NCBI RefSeq assembly: GCF_004006175.1
Contig: NZ_CP033219.1
Coordinates: forward strand, 3,720,001-3,784,000
Length of the DNA stretch: 64,000 nucleotides
Direction: 5' to 3'
Source of the DNA: Parasedimentitalea marina
GTDB taxonomy: Bacteria; Pseudomonadota; Alphaproteobacteria; Rhodobacterales; Rhodobacteraceae
Part shown: in pieces, positions 36,927 to 45,486 of the stretch
Numbering within the stretch: position 1 is the first letter of the stretch
Layout: every line of letters begins with the position of its first letter
Notes under the pieces: model-generated
What the model was told of the DNA's origin: nothing
What the model saw: the letters and a program-made list of their open reading frames with translations, nothing else
Database searches by the model: none
Made by a program: the position numbers and the translations under genes

Positions 36927-37628
36927 TTAACGGCGTGGGGTCAAGGATCCCGGCAGATCTACGGCGGCTTTAGGCGGTTTGACTTGATCGGCCAGCCAAT
37001 TCGGTCCGGCCAAAAACGGTTTTAACAACGGATTCGCCTGAACCCGCGCCTTCAATTTTTCGAACTGCATGACATTGTCGATGCGACGGTCCAAAAAGTC
37101 CCAGCTGGACTGGTGCTCTGGGCTGTCATCCCCCAGCCAATACAGCACTGTTGCCGTGTAAACCGCAGATAACGAGGCCCGCTTGGTGTACCAGTTGATG
37201 TCATCCGACCCGTCGCCCAGCGCCGTCCAGATCGCGTCAACCGTCCCCCAAATCGCCCGCGCGCCGTCGCCGGCATATTGCGGCAGCGTCAGCATTGTGG
37301 TGCCACGCCGCACGGCCTCTTTGTCATCCACTGCTTCCAGCCGGAACCGGATGGCGCTGGCAATCTTGTCGCGAAACCGCAACCCTGTCAGATCCTCGGA
37401 CAGCAGACGTTGCACCATCAGTGCATCCCCCCGCGCATGATAGGCAAGGGCCAAATCCACCGCGCCGCGCGGACAGATCGCCTGCGCCAAAACGACATCT
37501 ACGGCCACATCCTGACAGGCCGCGCGAAATGTTGCCTCGGTCCAGCCGTCAAACGGCACATGCAACAACGCGGCGTCTAACAGTGCGCCCTTGGTGGCGT
37601 CCTGCGCCTCTTCGTGCCCGGTCTTCAT
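36927..37628 (-). CDS. COQ9-family ubiquinone biosynthesis protein
   Basis: About 233 residues from the ATG at 37628, behind GGGGAGATGCAGG. It has a TetR-like all-helical fold with ALLDAALLHVPFDGWTEATFRAACQDV at the start and WYTKRASLSAVYTATVLYWLGDDS centrally, the most conserved COQ9 block. COQ9 proteins bind lipid and assist COQ7 in ubiquinone synthesis. Its neighbour is divergent rpsU, a usual order in this group. Confidence 0.92.
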   Translation of the reverse strand: MKTGHEEAQDATKGALLDAALLHVPFDGWTEATFRAACQDVAVDVVLAQAICPRGAVDLALAYHARGDALMVQRLLSEDLTGLRFRDKIASAIRFRLEAVDDKEAVRRGTTMLTLPQYAGDGARAIWGTVDAIWTALGDGSDDINWYTKRASLSAVYTATVLYWLGDDSPEHQSSWDFLDRRIDNVMQFEKLKARVQANPLLKPFLAGPNWLADQVKPPKAAVDLPGSLTPRR

Positions 37629-37676
37629 CCTGCATCTCCCCGCTTGCGCTGCACACACCACGCCTGGCTCCAGTAC

Positions 37677-37705
37677 TAGACAAATTGAGCCCGCTTTGCT
37701 ATAGC
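37677..37705 (+). promoter_or_regulatory. sigma-70 type promoter of rpsU
   Basis: TAGACA (37677-37682) and TATAGC (37700-37705) are separated by 17 bp. The predicted start is near 37712, giving a leader of about 46 nt. Confidence 0.6.
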
Positions 37706-37757
37706 GCCCGTTCCTGCAAATCCTTGCAACTCAACTTAGAAAGGTGGTGAAAACCAC

Positions 37758-37964
37758 ATGCAGGTTAGTGTTCGCGACAACAATGTCGATCAGGCGCTTC
37801 GTGCCCTGAAGAAAAAGCTGCAGCGTGAAGGCGTATTTCGTGAAATGAAGCTCAAGCAACATTTCGAGAAACCGTCCGAGAAACACGCACGCGAGAAAGC
37901 TGAAGCGATTCGCCGCGCCCGTAAATTGGCACGTAAGAAAGCACAGCGCGAAGGGATGCTCTAA
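37758..37964 (+). CDS. rpsU: 30S ribosomal protein S21
   Basis: This 68-residue basic protein has the exact S21 layout: [25 protein letters not shown] followed by [17 protein letters not shown] and an Arg/Lys-rich helix. S21 binds near the anti-Shine-Dalgarno end of 16S rRNA and aids initiation. It has its own promoter and a hairpin terminator and is not linked to dnaG or rpoD here. Confidence 0.97.
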   Translation: MQVSVRDNNVDQALRALKKKLQREGVFREMKLKQHFEKPSEKHAREKAEAIRRARKLARKKAQREGML

Positions 37965-38040
37965 GCAACCCGTCCAGCTTTGGACTGCACTTATTAGTGG
38001 GTCATTTCCGGGCAACCGGCAGTCACCTACGCAGACGTTT

Positions 38041-38079
38041 AAACGACCCCCGAGGCCCCGGCCGCGGGGGTTTGTCGTT
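38041..38079 (+). terminator. large hairpin terminator after rpsU
   Basis: AAACGAC..GTCGTTT forms the outer arms and CCCCG..CGGGG the inner arms, 76 bp after the rpsU stop. The U tract is short. Confidence 0.65.
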
Positions 38080-38200
38080 TCCTCTCAAGGCTTTTTTGAG
38101 TAACGGGCCCCAGTGCGCATATTTCATTCTAACGTTCAGCCCGCATGATACTTTGCGCCCCAAATGACAATCGGCAGGTTTTTGTAAGTACACGCATTGG

Positions 38201-38229
38201 TTGTGTACAATCTTCTGAAATTCTACTAT
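38201..38229 (+). promoter_or_regulatory. candidate promoter of the C-rich sRNA
   Basis: TTGTGT (38201-38206) and TACTAT (38224-38229) have an ideal 17-bp spacer. The -10 matches TATAAT at five of six bases. The predicted start is about 38235-38237, immediately before the first stem-loop of the candidate RNA. Confidence 0.55.
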
Positions 38230-38234
38230 AGTGG

Positions 38235-38394
38235 ATGCATAAGCAGGGCATGGCCTCCCCCGCCTACGACTGCTTGGGGTAGATGACACCTTTAGCTTGT
38301 CACCCCATTTCCCGAAGCGGACAAACAACCTATGTTTACTCCCCCCCCTCTTGGTTTTTTCATCAAGGTAACAACCGCTTCGGGAACCTTTTTC
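38235..38394 (+). ncRNA. candidate small RNA with two C-rich loops (~160 nt)
   Basis: Three stem-loops follow the promoter. Hairpin 1 closes with AAGCAG/CTGCTT (38241-38246 with 38270-38275) and an inner GGC/GCC, leaving CCTCCCCC in the loop. Hairpin 2 pairs GGGG/CCCC and TGACA/TGTCA (38276-38306). Hairpin 3 is a perfect 12-bp stem (38309-38320 with 38375-38386) followed by CCTTTTTCG. Its 54-nt loop contains a run of eight Cs. Unpaired CCTCC-type runs can pair with Shine-Dalgarno sequences, a known mode of several alphaproteobacterial sRNAs. The RNA itself is inferred. Confidence 0.55.
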
Positions 38395-38576
38395 GATTCC
38401 GTAGAAACGCAATGCATTCAATTCATGTGCTGCTGCGTCGCACCTTAGACTCCACGAACCTGGCTATGGGCCCATACGCTTTCATCTGGCAAAGCGACTT
38501 GATTTGGGCATGATAGTGTCAGGTACCTATAAAGATTTCCAATTCCCGCCCCGACCGACAAAAGGAGACAAGAAGA
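38395..38576. other. leader region of the caspase-like gene
   Basis: These 182 bases hold no coding frame that I can support. The caspase-like gene's AGGAGAC ribosome site is at its end. No clear -35/-10 pair was found, so read-through from the sRNA promoter is possible. Confidence 0.4.
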
Positions 38577-39824
38577 ATGCTTCACCGGCTCTTATTGATC
38601 CTCATGGGCCTGGTCTGGGCCAGTACCGCGCTGTCTGGCGACCGCATCGCTCTCGTCATTGGAAATTCCGAATATATCAACGAACAGATCAACGATCTGC
38701 CGAATTCAGCTCAAGATGCAAAAGACATTGCCCAAACATTGCGGTCCGTGGGATTCCGCGTGACGTCTGGAACTGACCTGACCAGAGCCGAGATTCTGAT
38801 GCTGGTACAGCAGGTGCAAAAATCACTGAAACCAGAGGATGTTGCACTCTTCTATTTCGCCGGGCATGCAATCCAACTGGGGTCCGAGAATTTCCTGATC
38901 CCCGTGGATGCCTACGGGACGGACGAAGCCACGATCCGGCAGCGGTCGGTTAAACTTCAAACGGTACTCGCTGAAATGGAAAGCAGGGCTGACCGGAATA
39001 TTGTCATCCTGGATGCCTGCCGCAACAATCCGTTCGACCTCCCAAATACTGGCCGAGCAATCGGGAGTGTCGCGCGGGGCTTGGCAAAGATTGATGCTGG
39101 GGTCGGCTCGTTCATTGCCTTTTCAACACAGCCGGGCAATGTCGCACTGGACGGCAGTGGCCGGAACAGCCCCTTTACAAAGGCCCTCCTAAGACACTTA
39201 CCCGCACAGAGTGATGACCTACACGAGGTCATGCGAAAGGTGCGGCGCGACGTTGTTCAACAGACCAATGGCACGCAGGTTCCCTGGGAAAACTCATCTC
39301 TCATAGAACGGATCTATATCGCGGGCAGCGCCGCGCGCGTGGACATTCCGCAATCGATACCAACCCCCTTGCCACCGGTCGAAACGGATGGTTTCACCCA
39401 TCAGGTTGCAGGACTGGACCCCAATGGTGACGGGTTTCTGGCCCTGCGAAGCGGCACCGCCGCCGCCGCAACACGCTTGATGAAAATGCCCGAGGGCACG
39501 CGTCTTAAGGTCTTGGGACAGGACGGCGTTTGGTTCAATGTCCGAACTCAAACAGGCGCACAGGGATGGGCCCACTCAAACTGGATCCGCTTCACTGGTG
39601 TCAGAAGCCCGCAACCCCAGGAAACCTGTAACAGTCTCTGGCTGCAGAGAAATGCCATTTTCGCCCGCAACGGCTATTGTTTTCAAAGCCCACGCGGGCG
39701 ACAGGCCTTCTCGAACCAGGGTTGCAGGATTGGAGTAACCGCCGGTCAAATCCCCTTGTCCACGTCAGAACGCCAAGAGGTCCAGCGCCTGACGGCAAGA
39801 GAACGCACGTTACAATGTCGGTAG
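38577..39824 (+). CDS. secreted caspase-like (C14) protein with SH3 and YARHG domains
   Basis: This 415-residue protein has a signal peptide (cleavage near residue 20). The caspase-fold domain (about 22-250) has the catalytic dyad H97 in YFAGHAIQ and C148 in ILDACRNNPF. An SH3-like domain (about 290-345, GFLALRSGTAA..GWAHSNWI) and a C-terminal YARHG-type module (about 348-385, RNAIFARNGYCFQ) follow. Bacterial members cleave after basic residues or act in stress responses; this one should act in the periplasm. AGGAGAC lies seven bases before the ATG. Confidence 0.88.
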   Translation: MLHRLLLILMGLVWASTALSGDRIALVIGNSEYINEQINDLPNSAQDAKDIAQTLRSVGFRVTSGTDLTRAEILMLVQQVQKSLKPEDVALFYFAGHAIQLGSENFLIPVDAYGTDEATIRQRSVKLQTVLAEMESRADRNIVILDACRNNPFDLPNTGRAIGSVARGLAKIDAGVGSFIAFSTQPGNVALDGSGRNSPFTKALLRHLPAQSDDLHEVMRKVRRDVVQQTNGTQVPWENSSLIERIYIAGSAARVDIPQSIPTPLPPVETDGFTHQVAGLDPNGDGFLALRSGTAAAATRLMKMPEGTRLKVLGQDGVWFNVRTQTGAQGWAHSNWIRFTGVRSPQPQETCNSLWLQRNAIFARNGYCFQSPRGRQAFSNQGCRIGVTAGQIPLSTSERQEVQRLTARERTLQCR

Positions 39825-39904
39825 ATCACGTCGCCGGGGCATCACTGACAAAACCACAGCTTTAACCGGTGTAGGCTGTGTTCCCCACGCACCTTTGCGA
39901 CGTT

Positions 39905-40822
39905 TCAATAGACTTTCGGCACATATAACTCGTCCGGCAGAACCTGGCGTTCATACTCGGGATTATATTCCCGATCCGGCAGGCTGACCCTCTCGGTAGA
40001 GACATCAAGGTAAGGAATTTGCGACAAAAGGTGCTCGATACAATTCAATCGCTCGCGTTTTTTGTCGTTGCCTTCAACAACATACCACGGAGCTTCGGGA
40101 ATGTTGGTCCGTGCCAGCATATCCTCTTTGGCTTCGGTATATTTCTCCCAGCGAACCCGGCTCTCCAGATCCATCGGTGACAGTTTCCACTGCTTCATCG
40201 GATCATGGATCCGCATCATAAACCGCAATTGCTGTTCTTCGTCGGTGATCGAAAACCAGTATTTCAGCACGATGGTGTTTGACCGTACCAGCATCCGTTC
40301 AAATTCAGGAACATCCTTAAAGAACGTTTCAACCTGATCCTCATCGGCAAACTCCATCACCCGCTCGACACCGGCCCTGTTGTACCACGAACGGTCAAAC
40401 AGCACGATTTCACCGCCTGACGGCAGATAGGGCACATAACGTTGAAAATACCACTGGCTTTGCTCCCGGCGGCTGGGGGCAGGCAAGGCCACAACCCGCG
40501 CCACCCGAGGGTTCAGCCGTTGGGTGATCCGCTTGATCACACCGCCCTTGCCCGCAGCGTCCCGGCCTTCCATGATCACCAGCACTTTAGCGCCCGTTTC
40601 GACCACCCAGTCCTGAAGCTTGATCAATTCAGCCTGCAGCCGCAGCAGATTGCGAAAATACACCTGCCGGTCCAGCATCTCGGGGTGTTGGGCGCGATAG
40701 ATCTTGCGCAACTCCATCGACAGCATTGGTTCAGCGGATTCGACCTCTATCCCCTCGTCCAGCATGTCCTGCAGTTCATCTTCCAGCCAGGCCATGGTTG
40801 TGCTGTCATCTTCGCGGGTCAC
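39905..40822 (-). CDS. ppk2: polyphosphate kinase 2
   Basis: About 305 residues from a GTG at 40822, chosen because AGGAGG lies six bases upstream; an in-frame ATG at 40870 has no such site. Walker A is EGRDAAGKGG and the lid/Walker B region is FDRSWYNRAGVERVM. MKQWKLSPMDLESRVRW and the closing YNPEYERQVLPDELYVP are typical of class I PPK2. The enzyme uses polyphosphate to phosphorylate nucleoside diphosphates. No ppk1 or ppx is nearby. Confidence 0.93.
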   Translation of the reverse strand: MTREDDSTTMAWLEDELQDMLDEGIEVESAEPMLSMELRKIYRAQHPEMLDRQVYFRNLLRLQAELIKLQDWVVETGAKVLVIMEGRDAAGKGGVIKRITQRLNPRVARVVALPAPSRREQSQWYFQRYVPYLPSGGEIVLFDRSWYNRAGVERVMEFADEDQVETFFKDVPEFERMLVRSNTIVLKYWFSITDEEQQLRFMMRIHDPMKQWKLSPMDLESRVRWEKYTEAKEDMLARTNIPEAPWYVVEGNDKKRERLNCIEHLLSQIPYLDVSTERVSLPDREYNPEYERQVLPDELYVPKVY

Positions 40823-41000
40823 AAGAGGCCTCCTATGGGCAATGTCAGCTGCCTTAATATCTGGCAGCACCGGCTGTAAGTTATTCGTCTAGGGAAACCG
40901 GAAAACGCCCAAGATTCAACCCGAAAGCATCCTTTCGCTGCTATTGATTCGGGATTTCATATAACCGCACCTCTCCTCAGCAGCTTTCCCTGCCCAACAG

Positions 41001-42587
41001 CTAGCGGGCGGCCCTCAGGATCATATCCGCCGCTTTTTCTGCAATCATGATCGTGGGCGCATTGGTGTTGCCACTGGTGATTGTCGGCATCACGCTGGCA
41101 TCGACCACCCGCAGACCAGACACCCCACGCAACCGCAGCTCAGGATCAAGTGGGGCCGTGTCGTCCGGTCCCATATGCACCGTGCAGGTTGGGTGGAAAA
41201 TAGTGGTGCCAACATCCCCTGCCGCCTTGACCAGATCCGCTTCGTCATCTGATACGATACCGGGCTTCATCTCTTCGGGCGCATAGCGCTGCATCGGACC
41301 TTGCCTGATGATCTGGCGCGCCTGCCGTATTGCCGCTACCGCCACCTGCTTGTCACCCTCGGTGGACAGATAATTGGGTGCAATCCGTGGCGCGACCGCC
41401 GCGTCGGGCGAGGTGATCTGCACCGTTCCCCGGCTTTCAGGCCGCAAGTTGCAGATACTGGCGGTCAGCCCCGGAAAATCATGCAGCGGCTTGCCAAAGG
41501 CCTCCAGCGTCAGGGGCTGCACGTGATACTCTAGGTCGGGCGTTTCCAGACCAGGCCGCGACCGGGAAAACGCCCCCAGCTGACTGGGTGCCATCGACAT
41601 CGGCCCGGATCGTTTCACCGCATATTCCAGACCAATTTTGGCCTTGCCCCACATTGAATTCGCCAGCGTATTCAATGTTTTTGCCCCGGTCAGCCGCCAG
41701 GCGCAACGCAGTTGCAGGTGATCTTGCAGATTGCTGCCAATCGCCGGGATATCGCGCTGCACTGCAATGCCGTGCTGTTGCAACAGTTCAGCAGGTCCCA
41801 GCCCCGACAGTTGCAGAATCTGTGGCGAGTTGATTGCGCCTGCCGACAGGATCACTTCGCCTTTGGCGCGCGCGACCTTAACCTGGCCACCCTGTTCATA
41901 CTCGACGCCAACCGCGCACCCGTCTTCGATCAAAACCCGCCGCGTATGCGCCTGCGTCTCAACCTTCAAGTTTTCTCCCGTGGTGGTGCGCAGGAATGCC
42001 TTGGCCGTGTTCATACGCCAGCCGCCGCGCTGATTGACCCGGAAATAGCCGACACCCTCATTATTGCCGGTGTTGAAATCCGTGACATGCGGCAAGCCCC
42101 AGGCCTGCGCCGCCTGCGACCAGTGATCCAGTACGTCCCAATGCAATCGCTGATTTTCGACCCGCCATTCACCGCCCGCCCCGTGCATTTCAGATGGGCC
42201 TTCGACGTAATCTTCGGATTTCTTGAAATAAGGCAGCACATCGTCCCAGCCCCAGCCCGGATTGCCGCGTTGACGCCAACCGTCATAATCCGCGGCCTGC
42301 CCGCGCAGATACAGCATCCCATTGATCGACGAGCAGCCCCCCAAAACCTTACCCCGAGGATAGATCAAGGACCGCCCGTTCAGCCCCGGCTCCTCAGCCG
42401 TGTGATACATCCAGTCAGTGCGCGGATTGCCGATGCAATACAGATAGCCCATCGGGATATGCACCCAGTGGTAATTATCCTTGCCACCGGCCTCTAGCAA
42501 CAACACCCGGTGCCCGGCCTCACTCAGCCGTTTGGCCAAGACACAGCCTGCGCTACCTGCGCCTACGATAATATAATCCCAACCCAT
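41001..42587 (-). CDS. GMC-family FAD oxidoreductase (choline dehydrogenase-like)
   Basis: About 528 residues from the ATG at 42587. The FAD-binding dinucleotide motif is IIVGAGSAGCVLAKRL at the start, with LLLEAGG later. GMC signatures are GGCSSINGMLYLRG and GAINSPQILQLSGLGP. The active-site His pair lies in HPTCTVHMG, followed by VVDASVMP and the SGNTNAPT end. It oxidises an alcohol; choline is only one possibility, since no betaine genes are adjacent. Many paralogues of this type occur in this group. Confidence 0.9.
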   Translation of the reverse strand: MGWDYIIVGAGSAGCVLAKRLSEAGHRVLLLEAGGKDNYHWVHIPMGYLYCIGNPRTDWMYHTAEEPGLNGRSLIYPRGKVLGGCSSINGMLYLRGQAADYDGWRQRGNPGWGWDDVLPYFKKSEDYVEGPSEMHGAGGEWRVENQRLHWDVLDHWSQAAQAWGLPHVTDFNTGNNEGVGYFRVNQRGGWRMNTAKAFLRTTTGENLKVETQAHTRRVLIEDGCAVGVEYEQGGQVKVARAKGEVILSAGAINSPQILQLSGLGPAELLQQHGIAVQRDIPAIGSNLQDHLQLRCAWRLTGAKTLNTLANSMWGKAKIGLEYAVKRSGPMSMAPSQLGAFSRSRPGLETPDLEYHVQPLTLEAFGKPLHDFPGLTASICNLRPESRGTVQITSPDAAVAPRIAPNYLSTEGDKQVAVAAIRQARQIIRQGPMQRYAPEEMKPGIVSDDEADLVKAAGDVGTTIFHPTCTVHMGPDDTAPLDPELRLRGVSGLRVVDASVMPTITSGNTNAPTIMIAEKAADMILRAAR

Positions 42588-42687
42588 GCCGGTCCCCGCT
42601 CTTTTGCGGCATCTGAGCATATATGTTGAACAGATTACAGGGCGATATAGCCCCACAACACTGCGTAACGCGCGCCAGACTGCGCCG

Positions 42688-43146
42688 TCAGACTGGCAGT
42701 GCGGTCGTCTTGAAAACAGTTCTCAATGCAAACGAGCTTTGCATCTGCGCCACACCGGGCAACCGCGCCAGATGCTGCCGGTGAATACGGGCGAAATCAT
42801 CGGTGTTCTCTGACACCACCTTCAGCAGGTAATCCGCCGTACCGGCCATCAAATGACACTCCAGCACATCCGGAATTCGCGCCACTGCCTTTTCAAACGC
42901 ATCCAGCACCTCATCTGCCTGCCCGGACAGGGTGATTTCGACAAACACCGTGCTTGGCACCTGCATTTTGCGGGCATCCAACAGGGCCACGTAGTTGCGA
43001 ATATAGCCGTCGCTCTCTAGACGTTGCACCCTACGGTGGCAGGCCGAAGCAGACAGGTTCACCAATTCGCTAAGGTCAGAATTGGAAATTCGTCCCTGTT
43101 TTTGCAACACCGTAAGGATGCGACGATCTATTTGATCTAGAGACAT
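42688..43146 (-). CDS. Lrp/AsnC-family regulator
   Basis: This 152-residue protein has the N-terminal helix-turn-helix RISNSDLSELVNLSASACHRRVQRLE and a C-terminal RAM/ACT-like effector domain ending with GVAQMQSSFALRTVFK. It is divergent from alanine dehydrogenase, an arrangement known for alanine- or leucine-responsive activators such as AldR. The shared 136-bp intergenic region contains a 15-bp near-palindrome, a likely binding site. Confidence 0.93.
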   Translation of the reverse strand: MSLDQIDRRILTVLQKQGRISNSDLSELVNLSASACHRRVQRLESDGYIRNYVALLDARKMQVPSTVFVEITLSGQADEVLDAFEKAVARIPDVLECHLMAGTADYLLKVVSENTDDFARIHRQHLARLPGVAQMQSSFALRTVFKTTALPV

Positions 43147-43182
43147 TTTGACGAAGATCCTTGCTGAGTTTATGCCTTATAG

Positions 43183-43197
43183 TCGAAGATTCTTCGA
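43183..43197. promoter_or_regulatory. candidate Lrp-type operator
   Basis: TCGAAGATTCTTCGA is an inverted repeat of seven bases around one central base. It lies 36 bp before the lrp-type gene and 85 bp before ald. A half-site-like ACGAAGAT occurs at 43151. Confidence 0.6.
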
Positions 43198-43282
43198 ATC
43201 ATAGGTTTTTATTTTGCTCAAAAAACAAGCAAACACCAGCTTTTCGCCTATATCCTCTCCTTAAAGTTTTGGAGGAAAAACT

Positions 43283-44401
43283 ATGAAAATCGGCTGCCCC
43301 ACAGAGATTAAACCACAGGAATTCCGCGTTGGCATGACGCCAGACGCCGCACGCGAAGCTGTCAATCAGGGCCATCAGGTATTGATCCAGCACGGGGCTG
43401 GCATGGGGTCGGGGTTTACAGACGAAGATTACACCAGTGCCGGCGCGCATATCATTGCCACCGCCAGTGAAATCTTTGCCACAGCCGACATGATCGTCAA
43501 GGTCAAGGAACCCCAGGCCGGTGAACGCAAGATGCTGCGCGAGGGCCAGTTGCTGTTCACATACCTGCACCTGGCACCGGACCCCGAGCAGACCCACGAT
43601 CTGCTGGAATCGGGCTGCACCGCCATTGCATATGAAACCGTCACCGATGATCGCGGTGGCTTGCCGCTGCTGTCGCCGATGTCCGAAGTTGCGGGCCGCT
43701 TGGCGCCGCAGGTTGGTGCCTGGACGTTGCAAAAGGCCAACGGCGGTCGCGGTGTCCTGATGGGTGGCGTACCCGGCGTTGCACCGGCCCGTGTGGTGGT
43801 TATCGGCGGCGGCGTTGTCGGCACTCATGCGGCCAAGGTCGCGGCAGGCATGGGCGCGGATGTGACCGTGCTGGATCGCTCGCTCAACCGCCTGAAATAT
43901 CTGGACGATGTGTTCGGTCGTGACTTTAAGAACCAGTATTCCACCGCTGGTGCCACCCTGGATCTGGTGCGTCAGGCCGACTTGGTTATTGGGGCCGTGC
44001 TGATCCCCGGCGCCGCCGCGCCAAAACTGATCACCCGCGCGCAACTGTCCGAGATGAAGCCCGGTGCAGCCATCGTTGACGTTGCCATTGACCAGGGCGG
44101 CTGCTTTGAGACATCGAAGGCCACCACCCATGGTGATCCGATCTACGACGTGGATGGCATCATGCACTACTGTGTCGCCAACATGCCCGGCGCCGTAGCC
44201 CGCACCTCGACCATCGCATTGGGCAATGCTACGATGCCCTTCATGCTGGCGCTGGCCAGCAAGGGCTGGCGTCAGGCCTGCATAGATGATCCGCACCTGC
44301 TGAACGGGTTGAATGTCCACGCCGGCCAGTTGACCTATTACGCTGTGGGCAAGGCCTTGGGAATGGACGTTGTTTCACCCAGCGTTGCGGTCAAACAGTA
44401 A
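43283..44401 (+). CDS. ald: alanine dehydrogenase
   Basis: This 372-residue enzyme converts L-alanine to pyruvate and ammonia with NAD. It begins MKIGCPTEIKPQEFRVGMTP, with the conserved VKVKEPQAGE stretch containing the catalytic Lys. YLHLAPD and MSEVAGRLAPQVGA follow, then the nucleotide motif VVVIGGGVVGTHAA. VDVAIDQGGCFETSKATTH is a family hallmark. TTTTGGAGGAAAAACT gives a strong ribosome site. Control by the divergent Lrp-type protein is likely. Confidence 0.97.
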   Translation: MKIGCPTEIKPQEFRVGMTPDAAREAVNQGHQVLIQHGAGMGSGFTDEDYTSAGAHIIATASEIFATADMIVKVKEPQAGERKMLREGQLLFTYLHLAPDPEQTHDLLESGCTAIAYETVTDDRGGLPLLSPMSEVAGRLAPQVGAWTLQKANGGRGVLMGGVPGVAPARVVVIGGGVVGTHAAKVAAGMGADVTVLDRSLNRLKYLDDVFGRDFKNQYSTAGATLDLVRQADLVIGAVLIPGAAAPKLITRAQLSEMKPGAAIVDVAIDQGGCFETSKATTHGDPIYDVDGIMHYCVANMPGAVARTSTIALGNATMPFMLALASKGWRQACIDDPHLLNGLNVHAGQLTYYAVGKALGMDVVSPSVAVKQ

Positions 44402-44545
44402 AAAGAACCCGGTCCGGGCCCGCGTCATTGATGGGTCCGGATCGCCTTGCGCAAGTAAGAAAAACTGATCTTTTCCAAGAAAAGTCTGCACTTTGCGGGC
44501 ATTTTTGCGTTAGAACGCCTCAAATTGGAAAATGGAGAGAATTTG

Positions 44546-45352
44546 ATGGAACAAATTGTTGAACAGGGATTTGCCTATTGGCCAGTGGCCCTGAACGGCA
44601 TCAAGGCCCTGGCGGTTTTGGTACTTGGTTGGATAGCTGCTGGCATGGTCGGCCGGACAATTCGCAAACGCGTCAATGCCACCCCGGAAATTGATCCTAC
44701 ACTGGGGAATTTTGTCGCCAGCATAATCCGCTGGGCCCTGATCCTTGTTGTTCTGGTCGCGGTTTTGGGCATCTTCGGGATCCAGGCCACCAGCCTGGTC
44801 GCCATGATGGGCGCCGCCACGCTGGCCATTGGTCTGGCACTTCAGGGCACGCTCAGCGATTTGGCTGCCGGATTTATGCTTGTGTTGTTCCGCCCCTACA
44901 AACTGGGCCAATACGTTGACATTGGCGGCACCTCTGGCACGGTCAAAGATCTGAACCTGTTCATCACCGAGCTTGTCACCCCCGACAATGTTCAGATCAT
45001 CGTGCCCAACGGTCAGGCCTGGGGCGCAGTGATCACCAACTTCTCGCACCACGAGACCCGCCGCGTCGATCTGGTATTTGGTATCGACTATGGGGATGAT
45101 GCCAACAAAGCCAAGGACATCATTTTGCAACTGGCCAACGCCGACACCCGCGTTTTGAAAGATCCCGAGCCTTGGGTTCGGGTGACCAACTTGGGCGACA
45201 GTTCGGTCGATCTGACAACACGGATCTGGTGCAACGCCGCGGATTACTGGGAGCTGAAATTTGCTATGACCCAAGCGGTTAAAGAAGCCTTTGACACCAA
45301 TGGCATTTCAATTCCCTATCCGCACCAGGTGGAAATCAAACGCGAGGCATAA
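44546..45352 (+). CDS. small-conductance mechanosensitive channel (MscS family)
   Basis: About 268 residues from the ATG at 44546, which has GGAGAG upstream. Three membrane helices lie in residues 15-115. The third (MMGAATLAIGLALQGTLSDLAAGFMLVLFRPYKLG) is the Gly/Ala-packed pore helix of MscS. A beta domain (DNVQIIVPNGQAWG..ITNFSHHETRRVDLVFGIDYGDD) and a cytoplasmic C-terminal domain follow. It opens to release solutes during sudden osmotic downshock. The length is close to the E. coli MscS minimum. A strong terminator follows. Confidence 0.95.
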   Translation: MEQIVEQGFAYWPVALNGIKALAVLVLGWIAAGMVGRTIRKRVNATPEIDPTLGNFVASIIRWALILVVLVAVLGIFGIQATSLVAMMGAATLAIGLALQGTLSDLAAGFMLVLFRPYKLGQYVDIGGTSGTVKDLNLFITELVTPDNVQIIVPNGQAWGAVITNFSHHETRRVDLVFGIDYGDDANKAKDIILQLANADTRVLKDPEPWVRVTNLGDSSVDLTTRIWCNAADYWELKFAMTQAVKEAFDTNGISIPYPHQVEIKREA

Positions 45353-45374
45353 CCAACCCTCTCGAAATAAATCC

Positions 45375-45408
45375 GGTGCCCTGCCATTGGCGGGGCGCCA
45401 TACTTTTT
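45375..45408 (+). terminator. intrinsic terminator after the MscS gene
   Basis: An 11-bp stem (45375-45385 with 45389-45399, two G-U pairs) is followed after ATAC by TTTTT. Confidence 0.85.
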
Positions 45409-45486
45409 GGGCAATCCACCAGCAAAAAGGTAGAGCATCAAGCTATGGCCATTTCAGCGGCCCCGATTGCTCCGCTACTGTTGGTA

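Noticed and set aside
38023..38421. 132-codon minus-strand frame in the rpsU-caspase gap
   Set aside because: Highly basic, no ribosome site, and it crosses the rpsU terminator and the structured sRNA candidate; better explained as non-coding.
43199..44320. 373-codon open frame on the minus strand
   Set aside because: It is antisense to ald, which has all family motifs and a strong ribosome site.
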